A DNA stretch of 64,000 nucleotides from NCBI GenBank assembly GCA_041446545.1, contig JBGOEJ010000008.1, forward strand, positions 62,001-126,000, read 5' to 3'. This DNA is from Fervidibacter canadensis. GTDB lineage: Bacteria; Armatimonadota; Fervidibacteria; Fervidibacterales; Fervidibacteraceae. Position numbers and translations under genes: made by a program. Positions 41,710-50,281 of the stretch are shown one piece after another. The stretch's first letter is position 1; the number at the start of each line of letters is the position of its first letter. The notes under the pieces were generated by a model. That model was given only the letters and a program-made list of their open reading frames with translations, was not told where the DNA came from and did not search any database.

Positions 41710-42522
41710 TCATTTTTGCAACCTTGCCTTTTCCAACACCTGCCTGACCCATGCTTTGTCTTCTTCGCTCAAAGGTGGCTCTACTTCCCGACCGTAGTCC
41801 AGCATGTAGTCGTAACCCGCCCGATCGTAGACCGTCGTGAATATGCCCTGCAAATCCAACATCACCTCAGGGTCGCCTTCTTTCAACGGAATCGGTATCG
41901 TCGGCAACGGCTCTCTTATCGTCCACGCAAAACCCAAAGCATAGGGACGCCTCCTAACTTCCGCGATGAGGGCATAGTAGTCGGCAGCAGGTAAAGGCTC
42001 TTTCGTCGGCATCCTCTCTCCGCCCCGAAGCAAGTCCAACTCCACCAAATGTGTCCCGCTCAGCAAAATCGCCTCCCGCTTCTGCAGATACTCCCGTCGC
42101 CCATCGCTGTTTGCCCGCTTGTTGGCAGGCGACAAAACTTCTATGACCGTCACAATCTCTCGGCTCTCTCGGTCTCGGATGGTGATGAAGGGCTCTTCCA
42201 CCCGCTCAGGGATGGGCAAGGGAATGGTGAAAGTTTTCGCCATCACTTCCACGCCGACTTTCTCGGCGACGGCGATGGCAGTCCCGACGCTTTCCCGTTC
42301 TTTGGCGATGGTGACATCGGGGCGGATGGGAGTTGCCGAGGGCGGTTGATGGTCGGTGACGGTTCGTTCCAAGTAAACCCGTCGCTCCACCGTCACCAAA
42401 TACTTCGGACGAACCTTCGGCATCAGCGCCGCTGCCAATTCGGGCACAAAGCGGCTGTGAAAGTCGTCCCAAAGTTGCCCTTCAATGAAGGGGTCTATGC
42501 CGGGAAACGGCGATGGCATCAT
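41710..42522 (-). CDS. DUF4058 family protein, downstream copy
   Basis: A 270-residue DUF4058 protein, identical to its neighbour for the first 264 residues; only the last six differ (KARLQK here). The family begins MPSPFPGIDPFIEG and contains a VIEVLSPANKRANSDGRREYL segment that looks like a PD-(D/E)XK nuclease-type fold, similar to Uma2 proteins, but no activity has been shown. It is common in Cyanobacteria, Chloroflexota and related groups, usually in multiple copies. It has a GGAGGCG site in the gap before it. Confidence 0.88.
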   Translation of the reverse strand: MMPSPFPGIDPFIEGQLWDDFHSRFVPELAAALMPKVRPKYLVTVERRVYLERTVTDHQPPSATPIRPDVTIAKERESVGTAIAVAEKVGVEVMAKTFTIPLPIPERVEEPFITIRDRESREIVTVIEVLSPANKRANSDGRREYLQKREAILLSGTHLVELDLLRGGERMPTKEPLPAADYYALIAEVRRRPYALGFAWTIREPLPTIPIPLKEGDPEVMLDLQGIFTTVYDRAGYDYMLDYGREVEPPLSEEDKAWVRQVLEKARLQK

Positions 42523-43366
42523 TAACGCCTCCTTTCGCCCTCACAGGGCAAGTTTCCATCTTTCCAACACTTGCCTGACCCATGCTTTGTCTTCTTCGCT
42601 CAAAGGTGGCTCTACTTCCCGACCGTAGTCCAGCATGTAGTCGTAACCCGCCCGATCGTAGACCGTCGTGAATATGCCCTGCAAATCCAACATCACCTCA
42701 GGGTCGCCTTCTTTCAACGGAATCGGTATCGTCGGCAACGGCTCTCTTATCGTCCACGCAAAACCCAAAGCATAGGGACGCCTCCTAACTTCCGCGATGA
42801 GGGCATAGTAGTCGGCAGCAGGTAAAGGCTCTTTCGTCGGCATCCTCTCTCCGCCCCGAAGCAAGTCCAACTCCACCAAATGTGTCCCGCTCAGCAAAAT
42901 CGCCTCCCGCTTCTGCAGATACTCCCGTCGCCCATCGCTGTTTGCCCGCTTGTTGGCAGGCGACAAAACTTCTATGACCGTCACAATCTCTCGGCTCTCT
43001 CGGTCTCGGATGGTGATGAAGGGCTCTTCCACCCGCTCAGGGATGGGCAAGGGAATGGTGAAAGTTTTCGCCATCACTTCCACGCCGACTTTCTCGGCGA
43101 CGGCGATGGCAGTCCCGACGCTTTCCCGTTCTTTGGCGATGGTGACATCGGGGCGGATGGGAGTTGCCGAGGGCGGTTGATGGTCGGTGACGGTTCGTTC
43201 CAAGTAAACCCGTCGCTCCACCGTCACCAAATACTTCGGACGAACCTTCGGCATCAGCGCCGCTGCCAATTCGGGCACAAAGCGGCTGTGAAAGTCGTCC
43301 CAAAGTTGCCCTTCAATGAAGGGGTCTATGCCGGGAAACGGCGATGGCATCATTAACGCCTCCTTT
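41731..43366. repeat. Near-perfect tandem direct duplication of the DUF4058 gene (two arms of about 805 bases)
   Basis: Arm 1 is 41731-42535 and arm 2 is 42562-43366, offset by 831 bases. Within them I found a single difference, a silent C/T at 41740/42571 (Gln codon). The repeat includes the ribosome-binding site and start codon of both copies and stops within the last codons, so the two genes differ only at the very C-terminus. Confidence 0.95.
42541..43353 (-). CDS. DUF4058 family protein, upstream copy
   Basis: The second 270-residue copy, with the same protein apart from the last six residues (RWKLAL here). Start, RBS and coding region match the downstream copy base for base except one silent change. 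Upstream is larB, 38 bases away. Both copies are intact, with no stop or frameshift, so either the duplication is very recent or gene conversion keeps them alike. The function of DUF4058 is unknown; the ExK-like segment is shared. Confidence 0.88.
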   Translation of the reverse strand: MMPSPFPGIDPFIEGQLWDDFHSRFVPELAAALMPKVRPKYLVTVERRVYLERTVTDHQPPSATPIRPDVTIAKERESVGTAIAVAEKVGVEVMAKTFTIPLPIPERVEEPFITIRDRESREIVTVIEVLSPANKRANSDGRREYLQKREAILLSGTHLVELDLLRGGERMPTKEPLPAADYYALIAEVRRRPYALGFAWTIREPLPTIPIPLKEGDPEVMLDLQGIFTTVYDRAGYDYMLDYGREVEPPLSEEDKAWVRQVLERWKLAL

Positions 43367-43391
43367 GAGGCTTCAAGAGGTCACTTTCTCG

Positions 43392-44174
43392 TTATCGGGG
43401 CGCTATCGCTCCTTTTGCCATCCGCCCGATGAGGGCGGCTAAGTAACCTGCTCCGAAGCCGTTGTCAATGTTGACGACGGCGATGCCGGGGGCGCAAGCG
43501 TTGAGCATCGTTAGCAGTGCCGAGAGCCCATGAAAACTGGCGCCATAGCCGACGCTGGTAGGGACGGCGATGACGGGTTGCCACATCAATCCTGCCACGA
43601 CGCTGGGCAGCGCTCCTTCCATCCCTGCCACGACGATGAGGACATCCGCTCGTTCCAAAACCGCTTTGTGCTCCAAGAGCCGATGGATGCCTGCCACGCC
43701 GACATCTACAAGGCGGCTGACTTGACAACCCGCATATTCCGCCGTCAGCGCCGCTTCTTCAGCGACGGGCAAATCGGCGGTGCCTGCGCACAAGACGGCG
43801 ATGTGGGGTTGGCGGTCGGGAGGCAAGGGGGTTGGCTCTTTTCCTTCTACGGCAATCAACCGAGCCAACTCATGATAGCGAGCCTGCGGGACAGTTTGCT
43901 GAACGGCTTCAAAATGGGCAGGCGATGCTTTGGTCGCCAAAACTGTCACGCCCGTTTGCGCCATCGCCGCCACGATCTTTTGCACTTGCTCTGGGGTTTT
44001 GTGCAGGCAGTAGACGGCTTCTGGGAAACCCCGCCGAAGCAACCGATGGTGGTCAATTTTGGCGAACCCTAACTCCTCAAAGGGCAATGCCCGCAATTGT
44101 TGAAGGGCTTCTTCCACGCTCAGTTCGCCCGACTGAACCCGTTGCAACACTTGACGCAAGCGCTGGAGCAACAT
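43392..44174 (-). CDS. larB: Nickel-pincer cofactor biosynthesis protein LarB-like
   Basis: A 260-residue protein of the LarB/PurE-like family. It has an N-terminal helix with GELSVEEALQQLRALPFEELGFAKIDHHRLLRRGFPEAVY, and the PurE-like core AVLCAGTADLPVAEEAALTAEYAG, GVAGIHRLL, VVAGMEGALPSVVAGLM, VPTSVGYGASF and NIDNGFGAGYLAA. LarB carboxylates and hydrolyses NaAD to start the nickel pincer cofactor of lactate racemase. larC and larE are not in the window. The ATG at 44174 has GGCGGTGA upstream. It leads the run into the DUF4058 pair. Confidence 0.9.
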   Translation of the reverse strand: MLLQRLRQVLQRVQSGELSVEEALQQLRALPFEELGFAKIDHHRLLRRGFPEAVYCLHKTPEQVQKIVAAMAQTGVTVLATKASPAHFEAVQQTVPQARYHELARLIAVEGKEPTPLPPDRQPHIAVLCAGTADLPVAEEAALTAEYAGCQVSRLVDVGVAGIHRLLEHKAVLERADVLIVVAGMEGALPSVVAGLMWQPVIAVPTSVGYGASFHGLSALLTMLNACAPGIAVVNIDNGFGAGYLAALIGRMAKGAIAPR

Positions 44175-44293
44175 CGCTATCACCGCCAGAAAGTTTGCGG
44201 CAAAAGGACAGAGCCGTTTGCCCTTGCGTCTAACGGAGCGGCAGGCAAAACTTTTCCCGACCAAAAAGTTTCCCTTCAGGCAGGTGAGACGGG

Positions 44294-45256
44294 ATGCGCC
44301 GACATCTTTGGAGTGTCGTGCTCTTTTGCCTGATGAGTCATGCCCTTGCCCAACAGCCGAAGGAAGTCACCTTGCGGCTGCGTTATGCGCCAGGACAAAC
44401 GCTCCTTTACGACATCGGCTTGGATGGCAAGGTCACCGTCATCAGCGAAATCGGCGTCGCCACAGATTTGCAGTTTCAAGGGAAGTTGAAGCAGGAGCAA
44501 CAAGTGGAGGAAGTCGCCGACGATGGCACTGCCACTTTGCTGGTCACTGTCAACGGGATGGTGCAAGTGAGCATGGGAGGCAACCCAGCCCCTGGCACAC
44601 CCGCCTCGCAACAAAGCAATGAGATGACCATCCCTGCGACGAAATGGCGGCTGAAAATTGCTCCCAACGGTCGCATCGTAGAAATGAAGCCCGTGACCGC
44701 AGAGAAGGCAAGTGACGGCAAGGAGAAAATAACGCCCCAACCCTTTTTGCAAGACCCCTTTCAAGCCCTGACTTTGGGGGCAGGGGCGATGAGTTTGTTG
44801 CCAGCGATTTTGCCTGACAAGCCTGTCAAAGTCGGCGACTCTTGGGACTTGACCGCCAATGCGCCGTTGCCAATGGGTGGTGGTCGCATCCCTGTCGCTT
44901 TGAAAGGGTCGGGCAAGTTGCTCGCCCTTCAACAGGAGGACAACCGACCTGTCGCCATCACTGAGATGCGGCTGGAAGTGCCCGAACTGGGCGATGCGAT
45001 CGTCAAGGCGATGCCGTTGAAAGAGATGGGCATTGATATGCAGGCAAAAGGTGGGACGAAAACCGTCGGCAAACATTGGCTGGACTTGTCTCAAGGGTTG
45101 CTGATGCGCAGCGAAGTGACGACAGAAACGCAAATGTTCACCCTCATCCGCATGCCCGAAAACGCTGGGGGCGGCGTCATGAGCCTGCAATCCCGCACGA
45201 CAATCAAGACGACGATGCGCTTAGTGGAAGTGAGGGCGGTGACCTCACGCCAGTAA
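44294..45256 (+). CDS. Secreted protein of unknown function, paralogue 1
   Basis: A 320-residue exported protein with signal peptide (LWSVVLFCLMSHALAQ) and a beta-rich mature region. Features are RLRYAPGQTLLYDIGLDGKV, IAPNGRIVEMKPVT, PDKPVKVGDSWDLT and TMRLVEVRAV, which look like the DUF6263-type extracellular family. The neighbouring 45275 gene has the same features (VRVGDAWQGS, RLLINGTVQVE). No active-site motif is seen. It is divergent from larB, separated by 119 bases. Confidence 0.72.
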   Translation: MRRHLWSVVLFCLMSHALAQQPKEVTLRLRYAPGQTLLYDIGLDGKVTVISEIGVATDLQFQGKLKQEQQVEEVADDGTATLLVTVNGMVQVSMGGNPAPGTPASQQSNEMTIPATKWRLKIAPNGRIVEMKPVTAEKASDGKEKITPQPFLQDPFQALTLGAGAMSLLPAILPDKPVKVGDSWDLTANAPLPMGGGRIPVALKGSGKLLALQQEDNRPVAITEMRLEVPELGDAIVKAMPLKEMGIDMQAKGGTKTVGKHWLDLSQGLLMRSEVTTETQMFTLIRMPENAGGGVMSLQSRTTIKTTMRLVEVRAVTSRQ

Positions 45257-45274
45257 CCTGTAAAGAAGGTGGCA

Positions 45275-46198
45275 ATGTTGAAGCGGTGTGGCGCCCTTTT
45301 TTTGACGCTGCTCGCCGTCGGGTCAATAGCCCAGTCGCCTCCCATCCTTCCGTCGTATCGTCCCGCCTCGGGGCGCACTTCCCCTTACCGCTTGTTGATC
45401 AACGGGACAGTGCAGGTGGAGTTGGGAGGTGTCGCAGGGTTCGCCCACTTTGCGGCGACGGTGGACATAGAGCAACGATGGCAAAGTTTGGGCGAGCGGT
45501 TGGGTTGTGCTTTGACGGTCAAAGGAGGCACGCTGCGTCTTTTCTCACCCGCTGGCGAACAAACGCAAAAATTGGGGCGCATCACTTTGCTGTTCGTCAC
45601 GACACCTTTCGGCGAACTGACGGAGGTGCGCAGCGGTCGCGCTCAGTCGCTGGAGGAGTTGACGGCGGAGTGGGATTTGCTGGCGACGGCGTTGGCAAGT
45701 TTGCTGGTTCCTTTTCCGACCTCAGGGGTTCGGGTCGGCGACGCATGGCAGGGAAGCCATCGCTTGGGCGACCAGTTAGCGCTGGCGACGGTGCAATGCG
45801 TGGAAGCGGTGCCGCAACAATCGGCGGTAAAGTTGCGATTGCGTTACACCTTGCCTTTGGACACTTTCGTTGACCCGCAGGTGCGAGCCCTCTGGCGCTT
45901 GACAGCCCGCTATGCAGCGGAAAGCGAAGTCCTTTTCAGTGTCGCTGAAGGGCGAACTTTGCGGGCATCGGGCAACATCCGCTTAGAGTCGTCTTGGCAA
46001 TTGCCCAACCCTCCGCCATCCACCCAACCACCTTCCCAGCAACCTGACCAACCGACACCATCCGACCCATCATCCCAACCTGACTCATCGCCGAATGCGC
46101 CTTCGGAAGGCGGCGTTTCTTCGCCGTCTTCGTCCCTTCCCTCATTCGCCTTCCAATTGCGGGTAGATGCCCGCTTTGACTTGCTGCCCTCTCGCTGA
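45275..46198 (+). CDS. Secreted protein of unknown function, paralogue 2
   Basis: A 307-residue exported protein with signal peptide (FLTLLAVGSIAQ) and the same general design as the gene before it: a hydrophobic-beta alternating domain, TTPFGELTEVRSG, SGVRVGDAWQGSHRLG, and a C-terminal RLTARYAAESEVLF. It ends in a Pro/Ser/Gln-rich tail of about 45 residues (PPSTQPPSQQPDQ). The ATG at 45275 follows GAAGGTG; a GTG at 45269 is within it. The paralogue similarity is weak, so the relationship is inferred. Confidence 0.68.
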   Translation: MLKRCGALFLTLLAVGSIAQSPPILPSYRPASGRTSPYRLLINGTVQVELGGVAGFAHFAATVDIEQRWQSLGERLGCALTVKGGTLRLFSPAGEQTQKLGRITLLFVTTPFGELTEVRSGRAQSLEELTAEWDLLATALASLLVPFPTSGVRVGDAWQGSHRLGDQLALATVQCVEAVPQQSAVKLRLRYTLPLDTFVDPQVRALWRLTARYAAESEVLFSVAEGRTLRASGNIRLESSWQLPNPPPSTQPPSQQPDQPTPSDPSSQPDSSPNAPSEGGVSSPSSSLPSFAFQLRVDARFDLLPSR

Positions 46199-46219
46199 CG
46201 GTTCATCGGGAGGGAGGCG

Positions 46220-47014
46220 ATGACGATGGAGATGGTTGGGGCGTTTGCGACGGCATTTGAGATGGGCATTCGCTTGGCAGCCTTGGTGTTAGTGGTCGCT
46301 TTCGTCGGTGCCGCCATCGCCGGTCGCATCATAGAGGGCGAATTGACGGGAAGTCACGCCGCCATCGCTTTGCTGTTCATCGCCGCTTTGCTTGTCGGCG
46401 TCGTTTTGCTTTGGGATAGCCCATTAGTGTTCGCCCTATTTTTGGTGGCAGCGGGTTTGGCGGCGTTATGGTGGTTGGCGCAAGGGGCGGCAGAGCGGCA
46501 ACTTGTCCGTCAACTCCGTGCCGAAGAGGAAGCCCGCTATAAAGCCACCATTGAACGCGACCCCCAAAACGCAGCGGCATGGAGCGCCCTCGGCGACCTT
46601 TACTTGGAAGCGAAGCGTTACGACGATGCCATCGCTTGTTACGAACGCGCCGTGCAAATCATGCCCACTGCCACCGAAGAGAAGCGAAAACTGCGTCGGG
46701 CACAGCAACTCAAAGAAGAAGTCCAACGAACCCAACGCGTTTGCCCGCAATGTCGCTTGCCCCTTCCTTTGCTCGCCATCACTTGTCCGCAATGTGGCGA
46801 GGAGGTGAGCGCACCTGTTTGGGTTTACTTGCTAATGGCGGGGCGAGATCGGGAGGCGCTGCGGCGCACTTTCCTCGCTTTCCTTTTTGCCTTCCCTCTC
46901 GTGACGCTCTGGCTGATGTTGTTTTTCGCCCTGAACCTTCTCGGTCGTGCTCTTTTGGTGCTCTCCACCCTTGCCGCCGCCCTCATCGTTTTGATGATGG
47001 AACTGCGAAGTTAA
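46220..47014 (+). CDS. Membrane protein with TPR segment and zinc-ribbon motif
   Basis: A 264-residue protein with N-terminal membrane segments (RLAALVLVVAFVGAAIAGRI, IALLFIAALLVGVVLLWDS, LVFALFLVAAGLAALWWLA), a TPR pair (NAAAWSALGDLYLEAKRYDDAIACYERAVQIMPT), a zinc ribbon with CPQC-x11-CPQC (about 174-191), and two C-terminal membrane helices. It is an unusual combination of a soluble TPR-zinc module between two membrane parts. The ATG at 46220 has a GGAGG upstream. No known family can be named. Confidence 0.7.
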   Translation: MTMEMVGAFATAFEMGIRLAALVLVVAFVGAAIAGRIIEGELTGSHAAIALLFIAALLVGVVLLWDSPLVFALFLVAAGLAALWWLAQGAAERQLVRQLRAEEEARYKATIERDPQNAAAWSALGDLYLEAKRYDDAIACYERAVQIMPTATEEKRKLRRAQQLKEEVQRTQRVCPQCRLPLPLLAITCPQCGEEVSAPVWVYLLMAGRDREALRRTFLAFLFAFPLVTLWLMLFFALNLLGRALLVLSTLAAALIVLMMELRS

Positions 47015-47031
47015 TAAGAGGCTTATCCGCC

Positions 47032-47070
47032 GTTGCCAAGCCTTTTCGGCGATGCCACAATGTTGGCAAC
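47032..47070. repeat. 8-bp inverted repeat, first hairpin of an intergenic pair
   Basis: GTTGCCAA and TTGGCAAC flank a 23-base loop in the 128-base gap between the TPR-zinc gene and the NTF2-like gene. Confidence 0.45.
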
Positions 47071-47103
47071 CGAAGCGGGAATGACAGCCTCATCCCGCTT
47101 CGG
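47070..47103. terminator. Strong 11-bp hairpin, possible terminator or attenuator
   Basis: CCGAAGCGGGA pairs perfectly with TCCCGCTTCGG across a 12-base loop. No T-run follows, so it is not a canonical intrinsic terminator; it may be a repeat element or a structure that stalls RNA polymerase. It is 40 bases before the next ATG. Confidence 0.4.
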
Positions 47104-47142
47104 TATGACTGTGCCGCGTTGGCGGCGGAAGGAGCGAGAAGG

Positions 47143-47991
47143 ATGTCCGTGCCAAAGGAAGCCGTAGACACCGTTTGGGCGTTTTTTGACGCTTTGATGG
47201 AAGATGACGAAGACGCCCTCGTCGCCACCTTAGACCCCGACAGCGATGCCGCCCTGTTTTACGAACTGTTTGGCGAGGCGGCTTTGTATGCTGCCTCGGC
47301 GGCGTTGCGTGGTCCCTGCGTCGTCCGATTAACGCGGGCATTAGTGTTGGGCGACGATGTGTGGCTGGAAGGCGAACAAGTGACGCAGGACACCCGTGAA
47401 CCCATCGGGCATGTCGTCTTTCGCATGCGCCCATCTAATGGCGGATGGAAAATCGCCGAAATTGCCCCTTGGCACTTGGAAGCCGTTCACTACCTCAGTG
47501 ACCGTCCCGACCCACAAAGCGATGTCGCCGTCGGCATCTACTTGACCTCTTATGGCTTGCAGGTCTCCCCGACGGCGCAACTGGACGGTGTGGAGCAAAT
47601 TTTGATCGGGACGATGCAGCAGGAATACTACCCGCTCCCTTCCATCACTCGCGCCGTGCGGATGTGGCGGGATTTTCGCAAGAGCGGCGAATTAGCCGCC
47701 CACACCGAAGCCGCTTGGGCGGCGGCTGTCCATCGCGCCATAGACCGCATGGCGCTGGTGGAAGAGCCGTTGGAGCAAATTGCCCTGCTTTACAGCGTCC
47801 CGTTGGAAGGGGTCGCCGATGCTTACAACCGCTTGGTGCGCCACTTGGGGTTGACTTTCTTTGACGCTCGCTATTCGCCCATCCCTGACCCTGGCGAATT
47901 GCTGCGGCAAGCGAAGGCGGCAGGGATGGAAGTCAGCGACGAAGCCATCCCTCCCAGCAACCAACCGTTGCCCGAAGAGTTGGGACGGTGA
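47143..47991 (+). CDS. Hypothetical protein with possible NTF2-like N-terminus
   Basis: A 282-residue protein with no known family. Its N-terminal 100 or so residues (EAVDTVWAFFDALMEDDEDALVATLD, ALVLGDDVWLEGEQV) suggest an NTF2/SnoaL-type ketosteroid-isomerase-like fold. The C-terminal part is helical, with LEEPLEQIALLYSV-like VEEPLEQIALLYSV. No signal peptide, so cytoplasmic. The ATG at 47143 has GGAAGGAG upstream; the longer frame upstream is out of place. It lies 12 bases before the glycoside hydrolase gene, so they may be co-expressed. Confidence 0.6.
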   Translation: MSVPKEAVDTVWAFFDALMEDDEDALVATLDPDSDAALFYELFGEAALYAASAALRGPCVVRLTRALVLGDDVWLEGEQVTQDTREPIGHVVFRMRPSNGGWKIAEIAPWHLEAVHYLSDRPDPQSDVAVGIYLTSYGLQVSPTAQLDGVEQILIGTMQQEYYPLPSITRAVRMWRDFRKSGELAAHTEAAWAAAVHRAIDRMALVEEPLEQIALLYSVPLEGVADAYNRLVRHLGLTFFDARYSPIPDPGELLRQAKAAGMEVSDEAIPPSNQPLPEELGR

Positions 47992-48003
47992 CGACGGACA
48001 GCG

Positions 48004-50277
48004 ATGATGGCTCGGTGGCGTTGGGGGATGGGGCTTTGGTTGATGGGGCTTTGGTTGATGGGGATGGCGACGATGGCGGCGGCGCAACGACCAAACTTAG
48101 CCCTTCAACGCGTTGCGCCCAACGCATCCCAAGTGTGCCGCTACGAAACTTTGCAGGTGCGGGTGGAAGTCGTCGCCGATTACGACAACCCTTTTGACCC
48201 GACGCAAATCCGCATAGACGGCGAGTTTTTGACGCCTTCAGGGAAACGCTTGCTCGTCCCCGGCTTTTTCACGCAGGACTTTGAACGCGTTTCGCCCGAC
48301 GGCACTTCCTTGCGCCCTGTCGGCGCACCTTCCTTTGCTGTCCGCTTCACTCCGACAGAATTGGGCACTTATCGCTACCGCATCGTCGCAACGGGACAAG
48401 GGAAGCGGCAAGTGACATCCCAGTGGTTGACGCTGAAAGTTTCGCCCAACCCGTCAGCGAAGGGATTTGTGCGGCGGGGCAAGTTTTGGCACTTGCGATT
48501 TGACGACGGCACGCCTTTCGTCCCCGTCGGCTTGAATGTTTGCTGGTCAAGCAACAACTTGAGTGCCTACGAACGCTGGTTTTCGGCGATGAAGCAGAAC
48601 GGCGCCAACTTCGCCCGCATCTGGCTCGTCCGTTGGAACATGGGCTTGGAGTGGACGAGAGGCGACGGCAACGGCATGTATCAAGGCATCGGGCGTTACG
48701 CCTTAGACAACGCTTGGCGCATTGACGAACTGCTGCGCCTCGCCGAAGGCAACGGCATTTACCTGATGCTTTGCCTCGGCTATCACGGCGAACTTGCTGA
48801 CCGCCAACTTTACTTCGGCGAACAGGCGTGGGACAAAAATCCTTACAACCGCAAAAACGGCGGACCGTGCGACAAGCCCGCCGATTTCTGGACAAATCCC
48901 GAAGCCAAGCGCCTTTACAAGCAACGCTTGCGCTACCTCATCGCCCGCTACGCCCATAGCCCGAATGTGTTGGCGTTTGAGTTTTGGAACGAAGTCCATG
49001 CGCCTGCCGATTGGGTGAAAGAGATGGCGCAATTCGTCCGAAGCGTGGACATTTACGGTCACTTGCTGACGACGACTTATGGCGACGATGCCGTCTGGCA
49101 ATTGCCCGAGATGGACTTTGCCCAAACGCATTGGTATGGCGATGGCAGCCAACGGGATTGCACGATGACCGTCGTGAATTTGCATCGTCAGCACATGGAG
49201 CGTTACCGCAAGCCATTTTTGCTGGGTGAGTTTGGGATTGACTGGCGGACGCCTGACCTCACTTACGACCCGAAGGGCAATGCCCTTCATTGGCACAACG
49301 GCATGTGGGCATCGCTGATGGGCGGTGGGATGGGAACGGCTTGCGTTTGGTGGTGGGACAACTACATTGACCGCCTCAACCTTTGGCATCACTTCCGCCC
49401 TGTCGCCGATTTTGTTCGGTTGGTCGGGAAAGCGTGGGCGCAAAATTGGCGTCCCGTTCAAATTTCCGAACCGACCCTGAGCGAACAACCCGACCCACCC
49501 TTTGGCGACTTGCTTTTCACTCCCACTTTGGGTTGGCAGCGCCCGACGGGCGACACCTTTACGCTCCATCGCAGGGGTAAAGTGGACGGCAACGGAGAGA
49601 CAAGCGTTTTCCTCTTTTCGCCCAGCAAGCCCGACTTTTATCGCCCGCCCAAGTTCGTCGTGGACTTCCCGCAGGATGGCATGCTGGCGTTGCGGGTCGG
49701 CACGGTTTCGTCGGGCGCTTTGCTCATCGTGCGGGTGGATGGCAAGGAAGTTTGGCGACAGGCACTCCCTGAAGGGACGGAGCGCCAAGACGAACAGGGA
49801 CGAACTTACCGAGAAGGCAGTTACCGCGAGCGGCGCTGGAATGCCACTTGGCACAAGTGGGATTACCTTTACGACCGCGAGTTTCTCGTGCCTATCCCGA
49901 AAGGCAAGCACATCGTGGAAGTGGACAATCGCGGCGTTGATTGGTGCACCATCACCCATTTTCGCTTTTCGCCCTACCGTGACCGGCGCTTTGCCGAGGT
50001 GGACATCGTTGGCATGCAAACGGAAACGATGGCGTTGGTCTGGGTGCACCATCAAGGGAGCAACTTCCAAACGGCAAGGGAAGGCAAAATGCCTGAACCC
50101 ATCCGCCATTTGCGTTTCGCCCTCAAAGGACTTCGGGACGGTCGCTACCGCCTCCTCTTTTGGGACACTTGGCAAGGAAAGGTCATCAACGAGGGGCAAG
50201 GCATTGCCCGAAAGGGCGAATTGCCGTTGCGATTGGAGACGCTGACCAACGATATGGCGGTGTGGGTTCGCCCGTAA
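48004..50277 (+). CDS. Secreted glycoside hydrolase, DUF5060 plus GH5-type catalytic domain
   Basis: A 757-residue exported enzyme. The signal peptide carries a 15-base in-frame tandem repeat (MGLWLMGLWLMGM). An N-terminal beta domain (about 35-145, DUF5060-like) precedes a TIM-barrel domain with the acid/base glutamate Glu330 in FWNEV and the nucleophile Glu409 in LLGEFG, both in the usual clan-A positions. A further C-terminal beta-sandwich region with carbohydrate-binding character follows (about 520-757). Activity on cellulose, mannan or a similar beta-glycan is likely, but the exact substrate cannot be told. Confidence 0.85.
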   Translation: MMARWRWGMGLWLMGLWLMGMATMAAAQRPNLALQRVAPNASQVCRYETLQVRVEVVADYDNPFDPTQIRIDGEFLTPSGKRLLVPGFFTQDFERVSPDGTSLRPVGAPSFAVRFTPTELGTYRYRIVATGQGKRQVTSQWLTLKVSPNPSAKGFVRRGKFWHLRFDDGTPFVPVGLNVCWSSNNLSAYERWFSAMKQNGANFARIWLVRWNMGLEWTRGDGNGMYQGIGRYALDNAWRIDELLRLAEGNGIYLMLCLGYHGELADRQLYFGEQAWDKNPYNRKNGGPCDKPADFWTNPEAKRLYKQRLRYLIARYAHSPNVLAFEFWNEVHAPADWVKEMAQFVRSVDIYGHLLTTTYGDDAVWQLPEMDFAQTHWYGDGSQRDCTMTVVNLHRQHMERYRKPFLLGEFGIDWRTPDLTYDPKGNALHWHNGMWASLMGGGMGTACVWWWDNYIDRLNLWHHFRPVADFVRLVGKAWAQNWRPVQISEPTLSEQPDPPFGDLLFTPTLGWQRPTGDTFTLHRRGKVDGNGETSVFLFSPSKPDFYRPPKFVVDFPQDGMLALRVGTVSSGALLIVRVDGKEVWRQALPEGTERQDEQGRTYREGSYRERRWNATWHKWDYLYDREFLVPIPKGKHIVEVDNRGVDWCTITHFRFSPYRDRRFAEVDIVGMQTETMALVWVHHQGSNFQTAREGKMPEPIRHLRFALKGLRDGRYRLLFWDTWQGKVINEGQGIARKGELPLRLETLTNDMAVWVRP

Positions 50278-50281
50278 CTTG

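Noticed and set aside
41710..43353. CRISPR or large repeat array
   Set aside because: The repetition is a single tandem duplication of one protein gene, without spacers.
48703..50199. 498-residue open frame on the minus strand, inside the glycoside hydrolase gene
   Set aside because: It is antisense to a protein with clear signal peptide and catalytic motifs, has no recognisable domain, and comes from codon bias; similar antisense frames occur at 59863-60756 and 27284-28183.
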